A DNA stretch of 64,000 bases from Progne subis subis (lineage: Eukaryota; Chordata; Aves; Passeriformes; Hirundinidae). Under the pieces are notes generated by a model. It did no database searches, was not told where the DNA came from, and saw only the letters and a list, made by a program, of their open reading frames with translations. A program made the position numbers and the translations under genes. Position 1 is the first letter of the stretch. Every line of letters begins with the position of its first letter. Below, piece after piece: positions 14,991 through 29,783 of this stretch. The stretch lies in NCBI GenBank assembly GCA_022316685.1, contig JAKJHU010000082.1, positions 434,001 through 498,000 on the forward strand, given 5' to 3'.

Positions 14991-15492
14991 TCTGAAAGAG
15001 CCACAATAAAAGATACAACCTCGATCCCAGGTTATCGAAGTTGGGTGAACGCAGGGATGGCCACAAATGAACCTATCCCGCCCCGTTCACGATCTCTTTG
15101 ATTCAGTGAGCAGATTTTATACAGTTTTTCTTCCCTGGGGCAGTTTTATTGTTTGTTCATGTCTGCTGCGCATATTCTTGTATTTTCTTTCTCTTGCCCC
15201 TTGGCTTCGAATGCATCAAGCGCTTGAATGGGGTTCCAAGAAATCAGCATTGGGATGCTGATAGCGACATCTCCAACATCTCCTGGTTTTCCACTTCTAG
15301 ATTTGTATTGTGTTAACCACCGGAGAAGGCAGTGGACCCTCCCTCGATGGATGAGGCATCTCCTGTCCAGCCAGTCCTTTTCTGTTGTTAATTTGGACTT
15401 TGCCCTGCAATTGTCTGGAATCTCTATAATTGCAAATTAGTCTCGGCAGCCAGAAGTGTCCTCACAGTTTTTGGAAACCCCAGCTTCTAACA
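14991..15492 (-). mobile_element. CpG-enriched segment, possible decayed LTR
   Basis: I count 13 CpG dinucleotides between about 15015 and 15450, while the flanks have almost none. On the minus strand there is a TATA-like CTGTATAAAATCTG at 15112-15125, followed downstream on that strand by GC-rich sequence, and the right edge reads TGTTAGAAGCTGGGG, which resembles an LTR 5' end beginning TG. No matching target-site duplication or clear opposite end was found, so this is a weak call. Alternatives are a conserved regulatory element or a fragment of another repeat. A 64-codon and a 70-codon plus-strand frame cross it (15067-15440) but show nothing recognisable. Confidence 0.3.
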
Positions 15493-18400
15493 CAGTTTAT
15501 AGGTTATAAAATATAACACACTTAAAACACGAATTTATTTCAAAACATATATCGCATCAATGATATAACAATCCTGATAAGAATCCTCTCACCTGCTTGT
15601 GACTTCATTACTTTTCCACTCTGGCAAATTCATTTCAGAGACAAGTTTAAAGGAGGAATTTTATGCATTGGCATTTGCTTGTAACTTAAGCAGCTGAGCA
15701 AATCCTAATTTATGTAGCTGTTGGAAAAACATTAACTCTGAAAGAACTGTATTAAAACTGGAATTGGGTTTTATTTTCCAATAACAACAAAATACCATTT
15801 TCATAGATTACTTTAACTGATTATTTTATAACCTGCTCATTCGTGGCCAACTATGAAATCCTTTGAAACCAGCATATTTTTGATTGAACTACAACACTAA
15901 ATATTTTAATTCAATATTTTAGACCTTTAGACAACAATTAAAAAAGGAAAGCTTTATTTAAAACAAAAGGGGAAAATTATTTTTCGGTAGGTATAAAGGA
16001 ATTGATTGATTAAAAGTATTTTTATTAGGTATGATATAAATTCACCAATAGTAGGTCAAAACCTGCACATTTCTAACTAAACTCAATAACCAAAAAATTA
16101 TTTCTGCATTACTAGAACACATCTAGAGTGTATTAATATAACAGCTATAAGCTCTTAAACAGATGCACAGTTATATACCTTTATTTTGTATTGAGGCACT
16201 TAATACTCTGAGAACTGACAAAATGGATTTATAATCCCTATTACTTTTTGACATCTCTCATCCATATGGTTCATGTACAAATACTCAACGCTATTGATTA
16301 GTTATGAAAACATTTCTGTGAATGTTCAGAAATATCCTAGTTAGGGACCTCAGCTATACATTTCAGGAAGATAAATCTGTTTAGTTGTAAATCCATCTGC
16401 ATTGCTTCATACATGCCATACATAAAGCTAAAATTATGAAGCAATAAAGTCAATAAAATTTGCTCTGTCAAATTTATAGCAAGAATGAATACACATATTT
16501 AAACACTAATAATTTCTGGAAGCATTTTAAGCAAATAGGTATATATAAAGAGGTAATGCAGACAGTATATAGAGAAACAAGTTCAAGGAATTGAAATTCA
16601 TTTGATTCTCTGCTTGCCTGAGAAGGTCAAGATGAGATTATATAAGATTATATAAAGATACAAAGTTTATTGGCTGTGTGCAAATGTCACTTTAAAACTA
16701 AAGAGAAAGAAAAGCAGTATGTTTAAAGAATTCTCTTCAGTACCTTTCAAGTACTAAGGAACCTCACCTTGCCAACCCCTGAAAGGTCTCCAGATAAAGA
16801 ACTATGAAGATCTCAGTATAAAAGCAAAGAAATCAGCGTCTTAAGCTTTGGTATTCTTTAATTCCTGCAAAGTGATTCCAATGTGATCTGATAATTCATT
16901 TATATATCTAAATGAATGCTAAAAAAAGATAGACCAACCTACAATGAAGTTGAGATATAAAACGTCTGCAATTTCAACTCAGACACTAAAAGATAAATAA
17001 ATGGTAGAGCAAAACTCTGGGTGTTTGAAGCTTCTCCTCTGTTTTAAGGCTTTTATTATTATCCATTTTTCACTTATTTCCAGCACCATTGGATATATTC
17101 AGGATCCTTATTCAAATTAAGAATGCTAATCATACTGAATTTTGATCAATGCTTTTCAGGGTTTATTCTGCTGATGGTTATTTTCTTGTGCTGGCAGCTC
17201 GATAGATATTGCCATGCACATTTAAGTAAAATAATTAACTGAAATGATTTTCCGCCACTCTGGAAGTAATTTTGTATATGTGCTTGCTCCCCCCAAATCG
17301 TAGCCATAAATGGAAACATTCAATTTATCAAAAAGATTGGCCACTGTGAATTGTAAAATTAAATATTTAGACATTTTTGTAGAATGGATTAAATGTCAAC
17401 TGTGTCATCTAATACCAGGAAATATCTACTAAAAATACATTTGATAGTAGATATTTTCTCATAACACTAAATGCTAGGAAACAAAAAAATCTTAGAGTAT
17501 TGCCAAATTGAAAACCATGCATAATTCAGCACTCAAATTGAATTTTAATCATTTCATAATGCCTGGAGAAGTATTTTATACTTATGAAAACTAAGGGAGA
17601 TAAAGAACATTACAAACCAAATAAGTGGTTTTATGTTCAGGCAGAAAGGATACAATAGCTAATATAAATAGACTATTTGAAGCGGTGAGAGGAATAGGAA
17701 GAACCCTGGACATTACAGATTCACACCCAAGTTCACGTGACTGTTGAAGGAAATTAAAAAATATGGTATGAGGAACTCAGGAAACTTCTCATCCTAAAAG
17801 GGAACAGTGAAGCCCTCTAAGAGTTTAAACAGAGGAGAAGGTGAAAGCAAGCAGCTGCCCATCAGGAGAGGCTGCTGCACTTTGCTCTGATGATGCTTAG
17901 AGTCCTCCCTTGGGACAGTTCCCCTCCCTGCACAGGGTTATTGCTCCTCCTCGAGGGCCCATTGGCACAGACCACTGCTCTCCAGTAAAATCCTGCTTGT
18001 TTTCCATACCCAAAGACTAAGGGGTTCTTGGCCTGAGAGCTGTGAGGGACAGTACTTCCAAAATCACTGCCTTTTAGGTTTGTAGAAGGATCATCACCAC
18101 CACCAACAAAGCAACAAAACATCATTACAGCTGGTGTCAACACCAAGAAGAATACAATAGAAAAAAACAGCATTGGCATGGCATTCCCACTGTGAAAACA
18201 CAGAGTTTCTTTAGGGATGTAATAGAGATGTTCTTCTCAAATTTACAGCGACTGATCCCCTAACATGAGTCAACCTCCCACAGAACCATCCCAGGATACA
18301 TGTAAAGGACTATTTGACTCTTGAGTAATCCCTCACAGCTAGCTCAATAAGTCTAGAAGAAAATATTTGTAAAAGGAAAAAAAACCCAGCAGTTTCACTA

Positions 18401-21211
18401 CCCTGTCCCCTTCAAAACACTGGGAAAACACCTGCCCTAAAGGACCTTCTTCTCCTGTTCCTCCTCAATTTTTTCATAACTTGGAATTTGTTCTCATTCC
18501 CTTAGGTACTTTGGCACTGTAGTCTTGAGCTTATATCCAAAGCAATTCCTCAACATGTGGGATAAATCTTTAGCAGCAGGGAGAGCACCTACACCTTCTG
18601 CAAAGTTCAGGTGTCTTTGAGGACTCTGATGTGCAAATGAACCTTTTGTACAAGTTGAGTCTTTGGGAAGAGCTCGGAACTCTGTCCCTATGTGCCCCAT
18701 AGAGCTGAGATAAGCACTTAAATACTGGTGAACAATGAACTCCCAAACCAGGAGAACTATTTCATTCACAGTGCCCAAGATTTCCATGCCATGCGGTTCC
18801 CACTCATCCTGATGCAAATATGACTTTCTTGGATATTACCGCTGGCTGCAGCAGATGGTTGCACACTTAGAATTAATAATTAGTCATGAGATAAAATAAA
18901 CACGGGGCGGGGGGGAAGGTTGTTTCTCTTTACTGTTATTTTTGCTCATTTTCAGCCACACTGAAGCTCCTGGTCTCCTAGCAGTGATAAAGATTGGCTG
19001 TTTTTCTGCCGCAGTTGATTCGTTTTGCTTTATAGGTAACTGGATTTTGTCTGATAGTCATTTTTTCAATTCTTCAAGGGCTAGAATTAGGAAGATAAGG
19101 TCCATCAGGAAGGTTAGTCTCTATTTGCTGAGCACAGGAAGAAGGTTATGCATTAGAAATATAGCATTTTTACAGGGGAAACTGGGAAAAAAGCCTAGGT
19201 ACTGCTGTCAGCATTTCACTGAAAGAAATGAAAAGTAGATCCAGGACTTGAGTCATCATTAACAGAACAGTGGGTTCAAACTGCTCTTTAGTATTTAATT
19301 CTGTATGTATAACTTTAAATCCATTACACTTTTGATATTTGCAGCTCTAACTGTCATTTATTTGCTGCAATAGCATGGCCATAATAATGAAAGAAAAGAT
19401 GCAATGTTATTCCAAGAAATTCAGAGAAGGAGGAAAGGTGGTTGGGAATTCTGGCTCAGATGGAATTCTTGGCTGTTTCTATTTCTCAGTAGCAGGTGGA
19501 TGGTCAGTTTTCCCCAAAGAGCTCTATATTGTGCTACAAAATTCATACAGACCAAAAATGAACATTGACATTTTTTTGTCATTATCGTGTTTCCCTCATT
19601 AGTGTCTAAAACACAGAAACTGTTTTAGTTATCAAGGAATCAATTGCTTCCCCTTTGAAACCAAGAGACCTGTTATTTAAATGAGCCCCAGAAAACTAGA
19701 GCTACTGCAGCTGTCCACTCTTTCAAGCAATCAGATCTATTAACAAGAATAAATTTAAAAAAACACATTTCCTACCCTTGTCTCTGAAAAAAAAGGATTC
19801 ACCGACATCACAAAGTGTAGCCTATTATATTTGTCAATCGTATAGTAAATATGAAGCCATTAAATAATTTTCTGACTATCAGAAATACCTTCAGAAGGGC
19901 TTTTTAAAACAAAGCTGCTTTCCTGATTAGAAGGGAGAGTAAATGAGAAACATTTGTTGGGCCAGACCTATATGTGTCTTACTAGGAAGGGTCATATTGC
20001 TTTCAGTCTTTTAGCAGAGCAGTGAAAACTCATTGTAGATGAAAATCTGACTTATCATTTCAAACTGATCATGTCCATTTTCTTAATAAACCAGAGCTAA
20101 TCTATTAAGTGCACAAATGACCTCTGGACTATTCCAATGCCAAGAATAAGTAGTGTCTTCATGAAAAGCTTTGTATTTTTCCTTTCTGAAAAACATTCAG
20201 AAGAAGGAAGCAGCAGAAAGCAGAAACTGCAAATAGGTGCAGCCCTGACATGAGTAATCCTCTTCAGATGTGAGTCAGCACAAGTCAAAGGTTTTAATGT
20301 CAGTGATGAGATCATTATTACATCAGAAATCCTGTGACAATTGCAGTACTATGTGGCAAGAGAAATACAAAAGACAGGAAATAGACCATAAATACACACA
20401 CATTTATTTGTGGTGCAGCAGAAAAAGCAACCTCCATTTAACTTTAAAAGCCTAAAATTAAATTAAAACTGTATTTCCATTGCCTGTGATTAAGACCACT
20501 TAGACAGAAATAGGCAATGCCTTTGTGGATAATCTCTTGGCCATCTCTGTTGAAGTGCACAAATAATGAATAGCTGAGAATTTCTCTGTGACCTGTACAA
20601 AGGGCTCAGGCCCAGCACATGGAGCCCTGCAGTTTGCATTTTCTTGACCTAATTCACTGATTATCTGGAATAATTTGAGAGACAACAGCAGATGAAGCTT
20701 GTGCCTTTAAGTTCTATTTCAATATAAACTGTGATAAACAAAATGGCAAGAAATCTAAAATTAAATGCTTATCAAGTGAGACAATTGAACAATTTGCAAT
20801 AAACCATGAAAGGCAAGTAGCTCCCTCTCAGGACTGACCTATGTAGTTTGAATATTCACAGTGAATAAAATTAAACACTCTGAGGGTTTTAAGTTGCTAA
20901 GAATTTTTCCTGTACTTTGACCAGTTTGGACAGGGCCCTGAAACTGAAGCAAGTGTGCTTTTGGAAAATGGGAGAATCCACCTTTCCAAACCAAAAGGTA
21001 GAAAAATGACAAATGAATGTTGGAATATGAAAGAGGAAGGACTGCATACATTACGGTCATCAGGGTTGTACAGGGAACATGAACAGCAGCAATTATATTA
21101 ATAACAGTAAGTTATTTCAACAGATTCCTCCAGTGATGTTCCCTGATGCTGATGGAAACCAAATGATGAATGACAAACAACCTGTGCACTTCTTAAGTGA
21201 CTGCCCAAAAT
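15493..21211. other. Very AT-rich unique sequence, no gene recognised
   Basis: The first part, to about 17600, is strikingly AT-rich with few open frames and many TAATTA or ATTTA-type words. This composition is often seen in gene deserts and near conserved noncoding elements, but conservation cannot be judged from one sequence. From about 17860 to 18820 it becomes more GC-balanced and carries two minus-strand open frames of 105 and 107 codons, without recognisable domains. A short G run lies at 18903-18916. No gene is supported. Confidence 0.55.
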
Positions 21212-21979
21212 ATGTGTGTATTTCATTATGTAACCTTAAAAATGTGTATTCTATTTCATCTGTTGAAAACTGTTTTTTGGGAGATGTGTTGTCCTCCTTA
21301 CTCCAGGGGGGAGGGAGGATGATGCCTTCTGAAAATGGCCCAGCCATTAAAGCCACGTGGGGCAGTGTTTCTTATCTCTTTCACCACCCCTCCATCCTCC
21401 ACGGGGACATCTTCTGATAATGGGCCATTAGGGCCCACCAGTGACATGACACATTCCATCATCCCATTGGGAGATGCTCCACACAGTGGGGGAGGAGTCA
21501 GCTGTTCCCAGCTAGATAAAAACTAAAACTGAAAGACACAACATATCCTGTTTTTCCACTGGATTCCTGGAGGAAGACCGAACCCATCTCATCACCACTG
21601 GACTTTCTACAGGACCATCTCTACTCCAGAGAACCACATCTGTTACTCCAGGAGGTCTTATTTAAACTGCTTCCAATACTCTGAGCAACAGGGTGCCAGG
21701 TCGTATCCCTGACTCTGTCAGGGCTTTTTCCAGGAACTTTGTTTGCTTCCTTGCTTGTTTTTTTATACTATTACATTTGTATTTTCCTTTTTTTTTTTTT
21801 TTTTTTTTTTTTAATATTACTGGTAAAGACCTGTTACTCCTATTTCCCATATATTTGCCTGAAAGCCCCTAATTGCAAAATTATAATAATTTAGAGGGAA
21901 GGGGGTTTACATTATCCATTCCAAGGGAGGCTCTAGATTTCTCTATCAGACAACTGTCTTTCAAAACCAAGACAATGTG
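21212..21979 (+). mobile_element. Solo LTR, ERVL-like endogenous retrovirus (copy A)
   Basis: The LTR spans 21217-21974 (758 bp), beginning TGTATTTCATTATG and ending AAAACCAAGACA, with the 5-bp target-site duplication ATGTG at 21212-21216 and 21975-21979. It is related along nearly its whole length to 35306-36047. A 5-bp duplication fits ERVL-type elements. On the plus strand a promoter-like block reads CTCCACACAGTGGGGGAGGAG and is followed by the TATA-like TAGATAAAAAC near 21511; this is the basis for the assigned strand, which is an inference. A long T run (about 21788-21812) lies inside. No gag, pol or env sequence adjoins either side, so this is a solo LTR left by recombination. It encodes no protein. 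Confidence 0.88.
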
Positions 21980-24900
21980 TCAGATGAAAGAATTAAATTT
22001 TGATTTCTGAAGTCCCCTGGCCTCTAATGCCTTCTAAGAACAATTACAGATACATACTGTGGCTCAAATAAGAGATTATATGAATTTATAATTCTTAAAT
22101 AAGAATGAAATAAACTGAGTGTATCGGAAAATTGGCTGCCAGGTGAGGTGGAAACACCAGCTATCAGATCACAGCCTTAGTCAATTCAGTATTTGCTGAC
22201 AACTAATGGAAGAAAGGGAACACTCCTCTTTCCCTTCTTTTCTCAGATTTTTTCCCTTGTCATCAGCAAAACAGCACATAGTGGCTTAAGTGTAGAACAA
22301 TGAAATATTAATTCCTATGCCCTAGTTTTGTGCTCTGTGCACTCTCCTGAAGTGTGATAAGTTACTTTTTTTTGGTTGTCTGATAAAAAATTGATCGATT
22401 CTGACAAGTGCAGACCTCCTAAAAAGGCTGGTTTTACTCAAGTGGCAGTTAAAGAGCCAGCACAATGAGAGCAGCTTTGGTGCACTTAGAAAGCAGGAAA
22501 CCACAATGCTATATCACAAACCCAACAGAGTTTGCAATAAATCATAGTGAAAGATAGCAGTTCCTTCTTCATATGCAAAATACTATTTTGAACATTTCTC
22601 GAGATGAAGATGAACCACAGAATAAATATTATGACTGTAGCAATCACAGAACTACGTGCAGTGCTCAGCATGTCTCTCCTTCTAGGTATTCAGGCTTCTG
22701 CTTCCTAGAGTTTATGTACTGACTTATCAATCTCAAAAATTAATTATAAGCCAACATCAGTACAGCTTATTTCAGCACCATAAATTACTTCCCATTAGTT
22801 TCAGGAAATGATGACTCAGCTGTCTCTTTTTTCATTCAACGCTGAACTTTCATTTTTGCAACCTATATTAACTTCACTTCTGATGTTTGGATTTTTCTAT
22901 CTTTATCATAGGAACAGAGTTCAAAATCTCACATTTTTATTGTAAAAGTATCCCAGAATGAACTAATAAATATTTGATTTTATTTATGTATGATTTAAAC
23001 TTGCAATCTGAACACAAGTCAGTATCTTCTACAATCAAGAGTTAGTTTCAAGGCAAGTGTAGGAAATAATTTCATCTTAAGTACAGCAATTTCAAAAACT
23101 CTTAGGAAGTTGTATGCAATTTTAAATTGTTACTTAAGCAAAGCATTTTTACTTCAGTCTCTTATTCTCGGTCAAAGACCAATTCATACAGAAATTGCAC
23201 CGTGGGCACAATGTTACTGAAAATTCAGATGAAGTTTAATGCCAATGCAAACATAAGCACTACCTTAGCTGCACCATGGCAGTGCTGTCCTTCCAGAAAG
23301 TGCTTGCTGGAAATTCCAAAATGCACTGGCCTGTGGCTTGCCTCATCTGTTTATCTCATGCCTCTCCTTCAGTATTATTTCAAACCTCAGCAAACCTTCA
23401 TATGCTGAGGCATCTTAAAACATGGCAAAAGAATTAACAATGGATTTTAGGATGGTCTACAGCTTTCTGACTTAAGGGTTTATTTAATACATTTAAATAC
23501 ATTAAATACATTTTCAGAGTTATCTATTTTGCAGTTTTTTACTCCAAAATTTCTCTTGCTGTTTGGAGAAACTGTCTTTTTTTTTTTATTTTTCACCTCT
23601 CAGGAAGTCAGGCCACCACCTCTACACCTGCAGTCACAGCATCAGGACAGACACACATGGAAGTGTTCATCCCCAGGTGTCCATTCCCTCTCTTCTATGA
23701 AGGTAACATGATATTGAAATAAAAAACTTTAAAATAAATCAGCATGAGGGGGATTATTTCTATATATAGTTCTGCTCGACAAACCCACCATCATTGGTAA
23801 GAAAAGTTCTAACCAAATTAACTTTTCCCTGTACGTAAACCCACACCAAGCAAATGAATTATGTGGGGTCTGGAGAAAGCTGTGATTTTTCTGCTGTGCC
23901 TTCACATGCAGCATAGAAAAGCACTTTGCAGCAAACAGTAGGCAGGCTCTGCTATTTCAGTCTTGCAGATTAAAGCAAAGGACTGTTTTGTTTTCAGCCC
24001 CAAACCCAGCAGCCGCTGGCTCCTGCAGTGCCACTGATAGTCTGCCATATGTGGCACATCCTATAGCAGCACCCCCAGAGAGACGGACCAAAATCAACAC
24101 TGTTGTGTTTTGTAAAGGGCACGGAAAAACTGACAGATGGCAACAGCTGGGGCAAATTTCATTCAAGGAAGCACTTTTTAATCAAAAATTTTATACAAAG
24201 CGTATGTGGCTTTTCATTGCACGTGATTTCTCTTTCATTGCACATGATTCCCACTGCCTTTCATGCTGCTGTTCTAGCAGCCAGCTCCCACACAGCAGCC
24301 AGTTCCCACGCACAAGGACAGTACTGAGGCAGAAATGGGCATACACCCATTTGAGCCAACAGAGGTGCAGAATTTTGCCCTTTGCTCTGTCCAGTTTTAG
24401 TGAAGCGCTGCAGAGGTGAAGCCCTGGGAGAAGAGGCCATGAAGAAACACAGCTCCCAGCTCCAGGGAAGCTGCCAATGGGGTCGTAGAAGCTTTGCTCT
24501 TAAATAATGTATTCTAGTCCAAAAGCATGTAAAAGCTGATGTTAATTTGCTGTCATCCTTTCAATTCGAGCATGTCTATTAATTATGGTGTTATATTGAA
24601 TTTAATTTCGGTACTCTGGATTCCACACCACATACAACGCTCGCTGTTCCTACCTTCATTCATGACTTTTTTCATTAGCACACCTGGAAGCTCTCCAAGG
24701 CAGGCAGCAGTAAGGAGCAGAAGCCTTGTCAGAAATATCCATTAGATCTGTCACAGGCACTAACAAATCAGTCAAGTACCAATGAGTCTTTCAGAAATTT
24801 TTTGAGCAGCTGGTTAAAAAGAGACCCACCTGACTTGAAAACTTTTCAACAACAAAAAAACAGACTAGGCCTCACATGTTGTGATTATTATATCCACTGC

Positions 24901-27900
24901 CACAGAATCACAGGTGTTTAAATTTCTTTGCCATGTGACAGTAGTATGTTAATTTTAAATGCTTGAACTAAATTTAAATGTAATTAATTAAATAATTTAA
25001 AAGGAAATTAGTTAAACTGAAATACAGGTTTTTTTATGGAGATGAGTTCCTACAACAGGTTGGCAATTGCTCTCACTTGTTAATCCAAGTTATTTTTCTG
25101 TTCTTTTAAACTTTATATAAAGATCAAGTAAGTTAGAGGACATCATGATTTTTAAAAAACAAGAATAAATCAGAAATTTAAAAATTACATTTTTAAAGGT
25201 AATGTAGGTTTGTTTTGCAGTCTGTTTATATACCATGGTAATTGCACACCAACTAACTGGAGTCACAGTGAATGAAGTAACTAAAACACAACCACTTCCA
25301 AGAACTAGTTCTTTTTCTCTCAATCTTTGTATAATTTTCTAAATTCATATAAGAGACAGTGCTCTAAGTGAGGGAAACGGGCCTATGATGTGAAACACTT
25401 TATGACAAAAACAGTGTAAGGCTAGTGTTTGTGTGGATGCAAAGTGCATGTGCTGGTTAATTGTGTCCAAAAGCTGCTGTTACACCAGAGAAGTTTTACA
25501 ATAGTGTGCATCACAAATGCCTATAACATATGTATCTATATTCATACCTACCAGTATTTTGTCTGTTCATGCCCTCGTGGGTTTTCAGTAAGCACAGAAT
25601 GTCTCAGGCTCAGGGTCATGGAAGGGGGTGACAAACAGATCAATGAAATCCTTGAGACTGACAAAAAACATTTGGGGGGAGGCAGAGAGCAAGAATCCCA
25701 GAGTGGGACCACACAGACCATCCAAGGAAAGGATCATGACACCCAGGAGCTGACTGGAGCTGTGTGGATGGGATTGGATACCCATTTTCCATCACTTGAT
25801 CAACTCCTCCTTTATTAAACTGGCCTGAGCCAATTAGCTAGGCAGCTCCAATGTTTGCCACCAGGGCAGGAGCAGAGTCTCTGTCGAGCCTGTGTGATAC
25901 TGCAAAAACCTAACACAAATGATATATTATTTTCTCAAAACATTCTGAACTCTACTATGTTTATGTTCACACCCTCACCTATGATGGAGGCAACAAACCA
26001 AAAAAATATTGCCTCCACTGTCCTTTCTACACTGCCTTTCAGTCTGAGAAACAAGAGTCACCCTGACATCAGACAAGATTTAAAACAACATAAATACTTG
26101 GTCCATTTAATACAGAAGCACTGGACTTCAGTTATAAATGGAGAGGTTGTTTCCAAATTATGGAACAAAATTGCTACATGCCAGTCTGGTGTCAGTGTTC
26201 CATCCCCTATAAACACACCTGTATCATAAATGGTTATGGAACAGAACACTGCTCAGAACAGCAAATCCTCCTTGTGCTGGGGCTGCACTCAGAGATGCTC
26301 CGTGCTTCACAGTCACTGAGATAAAAGCACTTGGGAGAGTTTTTTTTATAGTCTAAACACACAGAAAAAAGGACAGTGGAGAAAACCACAGGTCAGGAGA
26401 ACAAATCAGTTTGATCCATTTCACACAGCCAGAAACAGAAGAATGGAGCAGAAAATCAATGGCCTAAGCCACCTGTCCAGACTTTGAATTCTTGATATTC
26501 TCCTTCCCCTTCTTGCTTCATAAGTAGCATCACATGCATTTTTCAGGTGGCCCTAGCAAGCAAAGGGTCAAACAGCACCTTCAGGCTATTGGGAGTGTTT
26601 GTTCTTGTCCAAAAAAAATTTTTTTTTCCACTGAGTGGAAAGCAGGAGGTTTAAAGAAACGTGGGGGTTCTTATCTTTTTCCACAATAGAATTGTTGACC
26701 AATAAGCACAAGGAGCTCTAAAGAATAAATAATTACCTATTAAGGCTGTTCTTTTAAAATGTTTTTAATATTTAGAAACCATTACAAGAAAGTGACATGT
26801 CCCTGCTGCTTTACACTAACTCAAGTAGTTCTGTTCTGAGGAACACATTATAAAGCCTTTTAATTTTATTTTTAAAGAAAGCTGGAATCCTGCAGCACCA
26901 ATTTTGTTGCAGTAAACTTTTAGGTGGCAAATATTCCAATTGCACTTGTTGCGTTACTAAAACTTCCTGGTATTAGAATTTATTTTTCTAAGTCTGCATA
27001 AAGAATGCTGCATGCTTTTGTAAGCTGTCCTTTTTGATTTTCATCATCATTCACCTAAGGACAACACAGGAACTCACACATGAAAGAAAATACCTATGTA
27101 AAGGAGAGAGATGTAATTGAATTAATGGGTGGACTACAGATGGAATGAAAGTGTGAAGAAAGAGTGGAATTTGCATTATTTGACTCAGTTTATTTCTTCC
27201 TTTGAGTCCTCACACTGCTCCTTCAGCCCTCTCTCTGCATTATTGCAGCACTGGAAGTAAAGATGGGTGCAGATTTTGGATTCTCAGGTTCACACACACT
27301 GGAGAGCAGAAATGAGCAGCTCAAGTTTACTACTTCTTGAATATCAAATAATGAAGAGAATCAAACTACACGGCAAGAGAAAATGTCCTAGAGTATCAAT
27401 CTTGTTTGCTTCAACTGACTCACTGTAAATCTTCATGGCTTGGAGTTATGCTTGCTAACATAGTTTTTAAAATAATTTCATTTATATCAATACATGTTAG
27501 AAAGCATTCATTTCTACCTGAAATTGTAAAAACCTAAGCAGTTATGATTTCCATTGCAATCTTAATGATGAGGGATAAGTAGAGCAGTTGTACATTTTTC
27601 AGCTGCTCACACTTATTTTAATATATGAGCCTGTTCAGACCTCAGGTAACCCTCCATGTATCACTCAAAAAGAGAACTATTCCTCATCCTTTTTACCAAA
27701 CAGATGAGTTTCCTATGCTTTCCATCCTGTGACTTTCAGAATTTTAAATCCTTGATGAACCATTTCTGATTTTAGAGAATGTCTAAAAAGTGTACAAACC
27801 ACACTTAACTCCATAGCAAAAATCACATCTCAAAAGCAAGTTACAGTCTTAATCCACACTAAATGTTTCATTGCAGAAAAATAATTTCTTAAAATACTAC

Positions 27901-29783
27901 CTCAATGAAATAAATTACTATCTGCAGCTTTTAAAATATTTTGTTGAAAATAAAAAGGTAATGGCTATAGTTCATTAAAATAAATTATTTCATATTTCAG
28001 CTGCAGATGCAGGCACATTGTTCACAGTGGGTTTTTTTAATTATAAACAATGGCTCTAATACAGCAAGGCTTCATTAGTTTCAAAGAAGTGTGACAAAAA
28101 GTCTACATCCATCCTCAGAGCATAACAGCAGCAACAAATTTTTGGACTCATAGGCTTAGCAATTCCAGTACTCCCCACTCAGGTTTCTCTCTTTTGTTCT
28201 GAATAGCCCAAAAGTTTAACAACTCTCACTATTTTCCTGTCACCTTCAGTGATAACCTGTTTTAACTAAACAATTTTTTACTTAAATGGTTATTGAGTAC
28301 ACTTCAGGATTATAAAATGCAGGATTCTGTCCCTGTCCTACTGTGTAGGGTTGCAGTCCACTGTAATATCCTGCCCTATTTTTCTAAAGATCAAGTCTTG
28401 TACATACAGAAAACTACTCAAAAACAGTTCAAATGTATCTCAAAGAACTATTTTCCATAAGTAGTTTTAAAAGTCCAAGTGGATATCATCAGACTGGAAA
28501 TACTTGGTTATTTTCCTTGCTTCTTTCTAGCTTCAAGTAATTTAGCATATTTAGGTGTAATGAAGTACCTTGACGTTCCCATTCATTATTGGTTTCATCT
28601 GTCAGGAGGAACTTCCATTCACTCCCATGCATGTAATTCTCATTTTCTCCCTAGCCCCTTCCTCCTGCAGTGAAGACCCCACAGCAGCCACTAAAAGCTC
28701 CATCAGAACAGGCTGAACCCTTGACCCTTTAGTCTTCTTTGGACACACTGATGTCACCTACTATTACTTCACAGCTGCAAAAATTACTAAGAAAGGCAAT
28801 CACAGAAAATAACCAAACCCCAAAGCCCTCAGATCCCTCATCTCTGAGCTTCAGAGACTAACAGAGGTCATTGTGAGAATGATTGGTTTTTTGGTGCATT
28901 CTAAAACTGAAACCTGAGCATGTTTATCACTTTTAACTTTACTGGATGATGAGCAGCATCCCTTAAGTCAAAACCAGCATCCCCAGAATTAATTGTGCTA
29001 TTACCAATCTTTTATTTTACCTTAGATTAGGATCACTGTGAAGAGATTGACTTTTTGCCTTTGAAAGCTAAAGTCTTAATGAATTTAGCTACAGTAATAA
29101 AAGTAAGCTTCAAAACTAGAAATTAAAAATCATTAAAAATTTGTTAGAAACAACTGGAACACTACATGGCTTTGCCTACACTTCATATTTTTTGATCATG
29201 CCTCATTCTCACAGAGAAATATTTAACACCAATGAATTCTGGGCATCCTAAACTGACTCTTGAAGTCTGGCTGACAGTAAGTAGAAACAATATTATTCAG
29301 AATAACAATTTTAAAATAACTTCTGTACTTTTAATGTTGTACCAAAAGAATACTAGCTGTTAGTGAATGCCACTGCTTATCAATACAAACAACAAAGAGG
29401 CTGGACAGCTTCACAGTCTGAAGCAGAGAAATGGGATTTTGTGTTCAGCCCCTGGGTGCAAGTGGGCTGACAAGTGCTGGATTTGCTGTGGTGCAGCTGA
29501 GAATGTACATTCCCCTGAACTGCTAAAATAACAAAGAAGATTTGGAGAGTTTGTGGTTGCAGTTTGTAGTTTAGTGAATATTCAGGCATCCTACCTGGCT
29601 GGTTTTATTGTCTCCTTATTCTTTACAGTGCTTTTAGCACAGCCAAAATACAGTCAGAAGACTGGGACTCCATCTGCCCAGGAGGTGTAAATTGGAGCTG
29701 CTTCTGAGACACAGGTTACTTGTCTGGGGAGAGACAGACCTCTGATTTTGCTAAGAAAGCTCTCTGTAAAATTTATCAAGAGC
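21980..29783. other. Unique sequence, no gene recognised
   Basis: AT-rich sequence holds scattered frames of 60-143 codons on both strands. The 143-codon frame at 23988-24419 lies in a slightly GC-richer patch and has no domain I recognise. That patch also contains two small imperfect tandem duplications, of 21 bp at about 24210-24253 and 18 bp at about 24276-24312. The stretch 26730-28480 is nearly free of open frames and very AT-rich. No LTR, tRNA or CpG island was seen. Confidence 0.55.
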
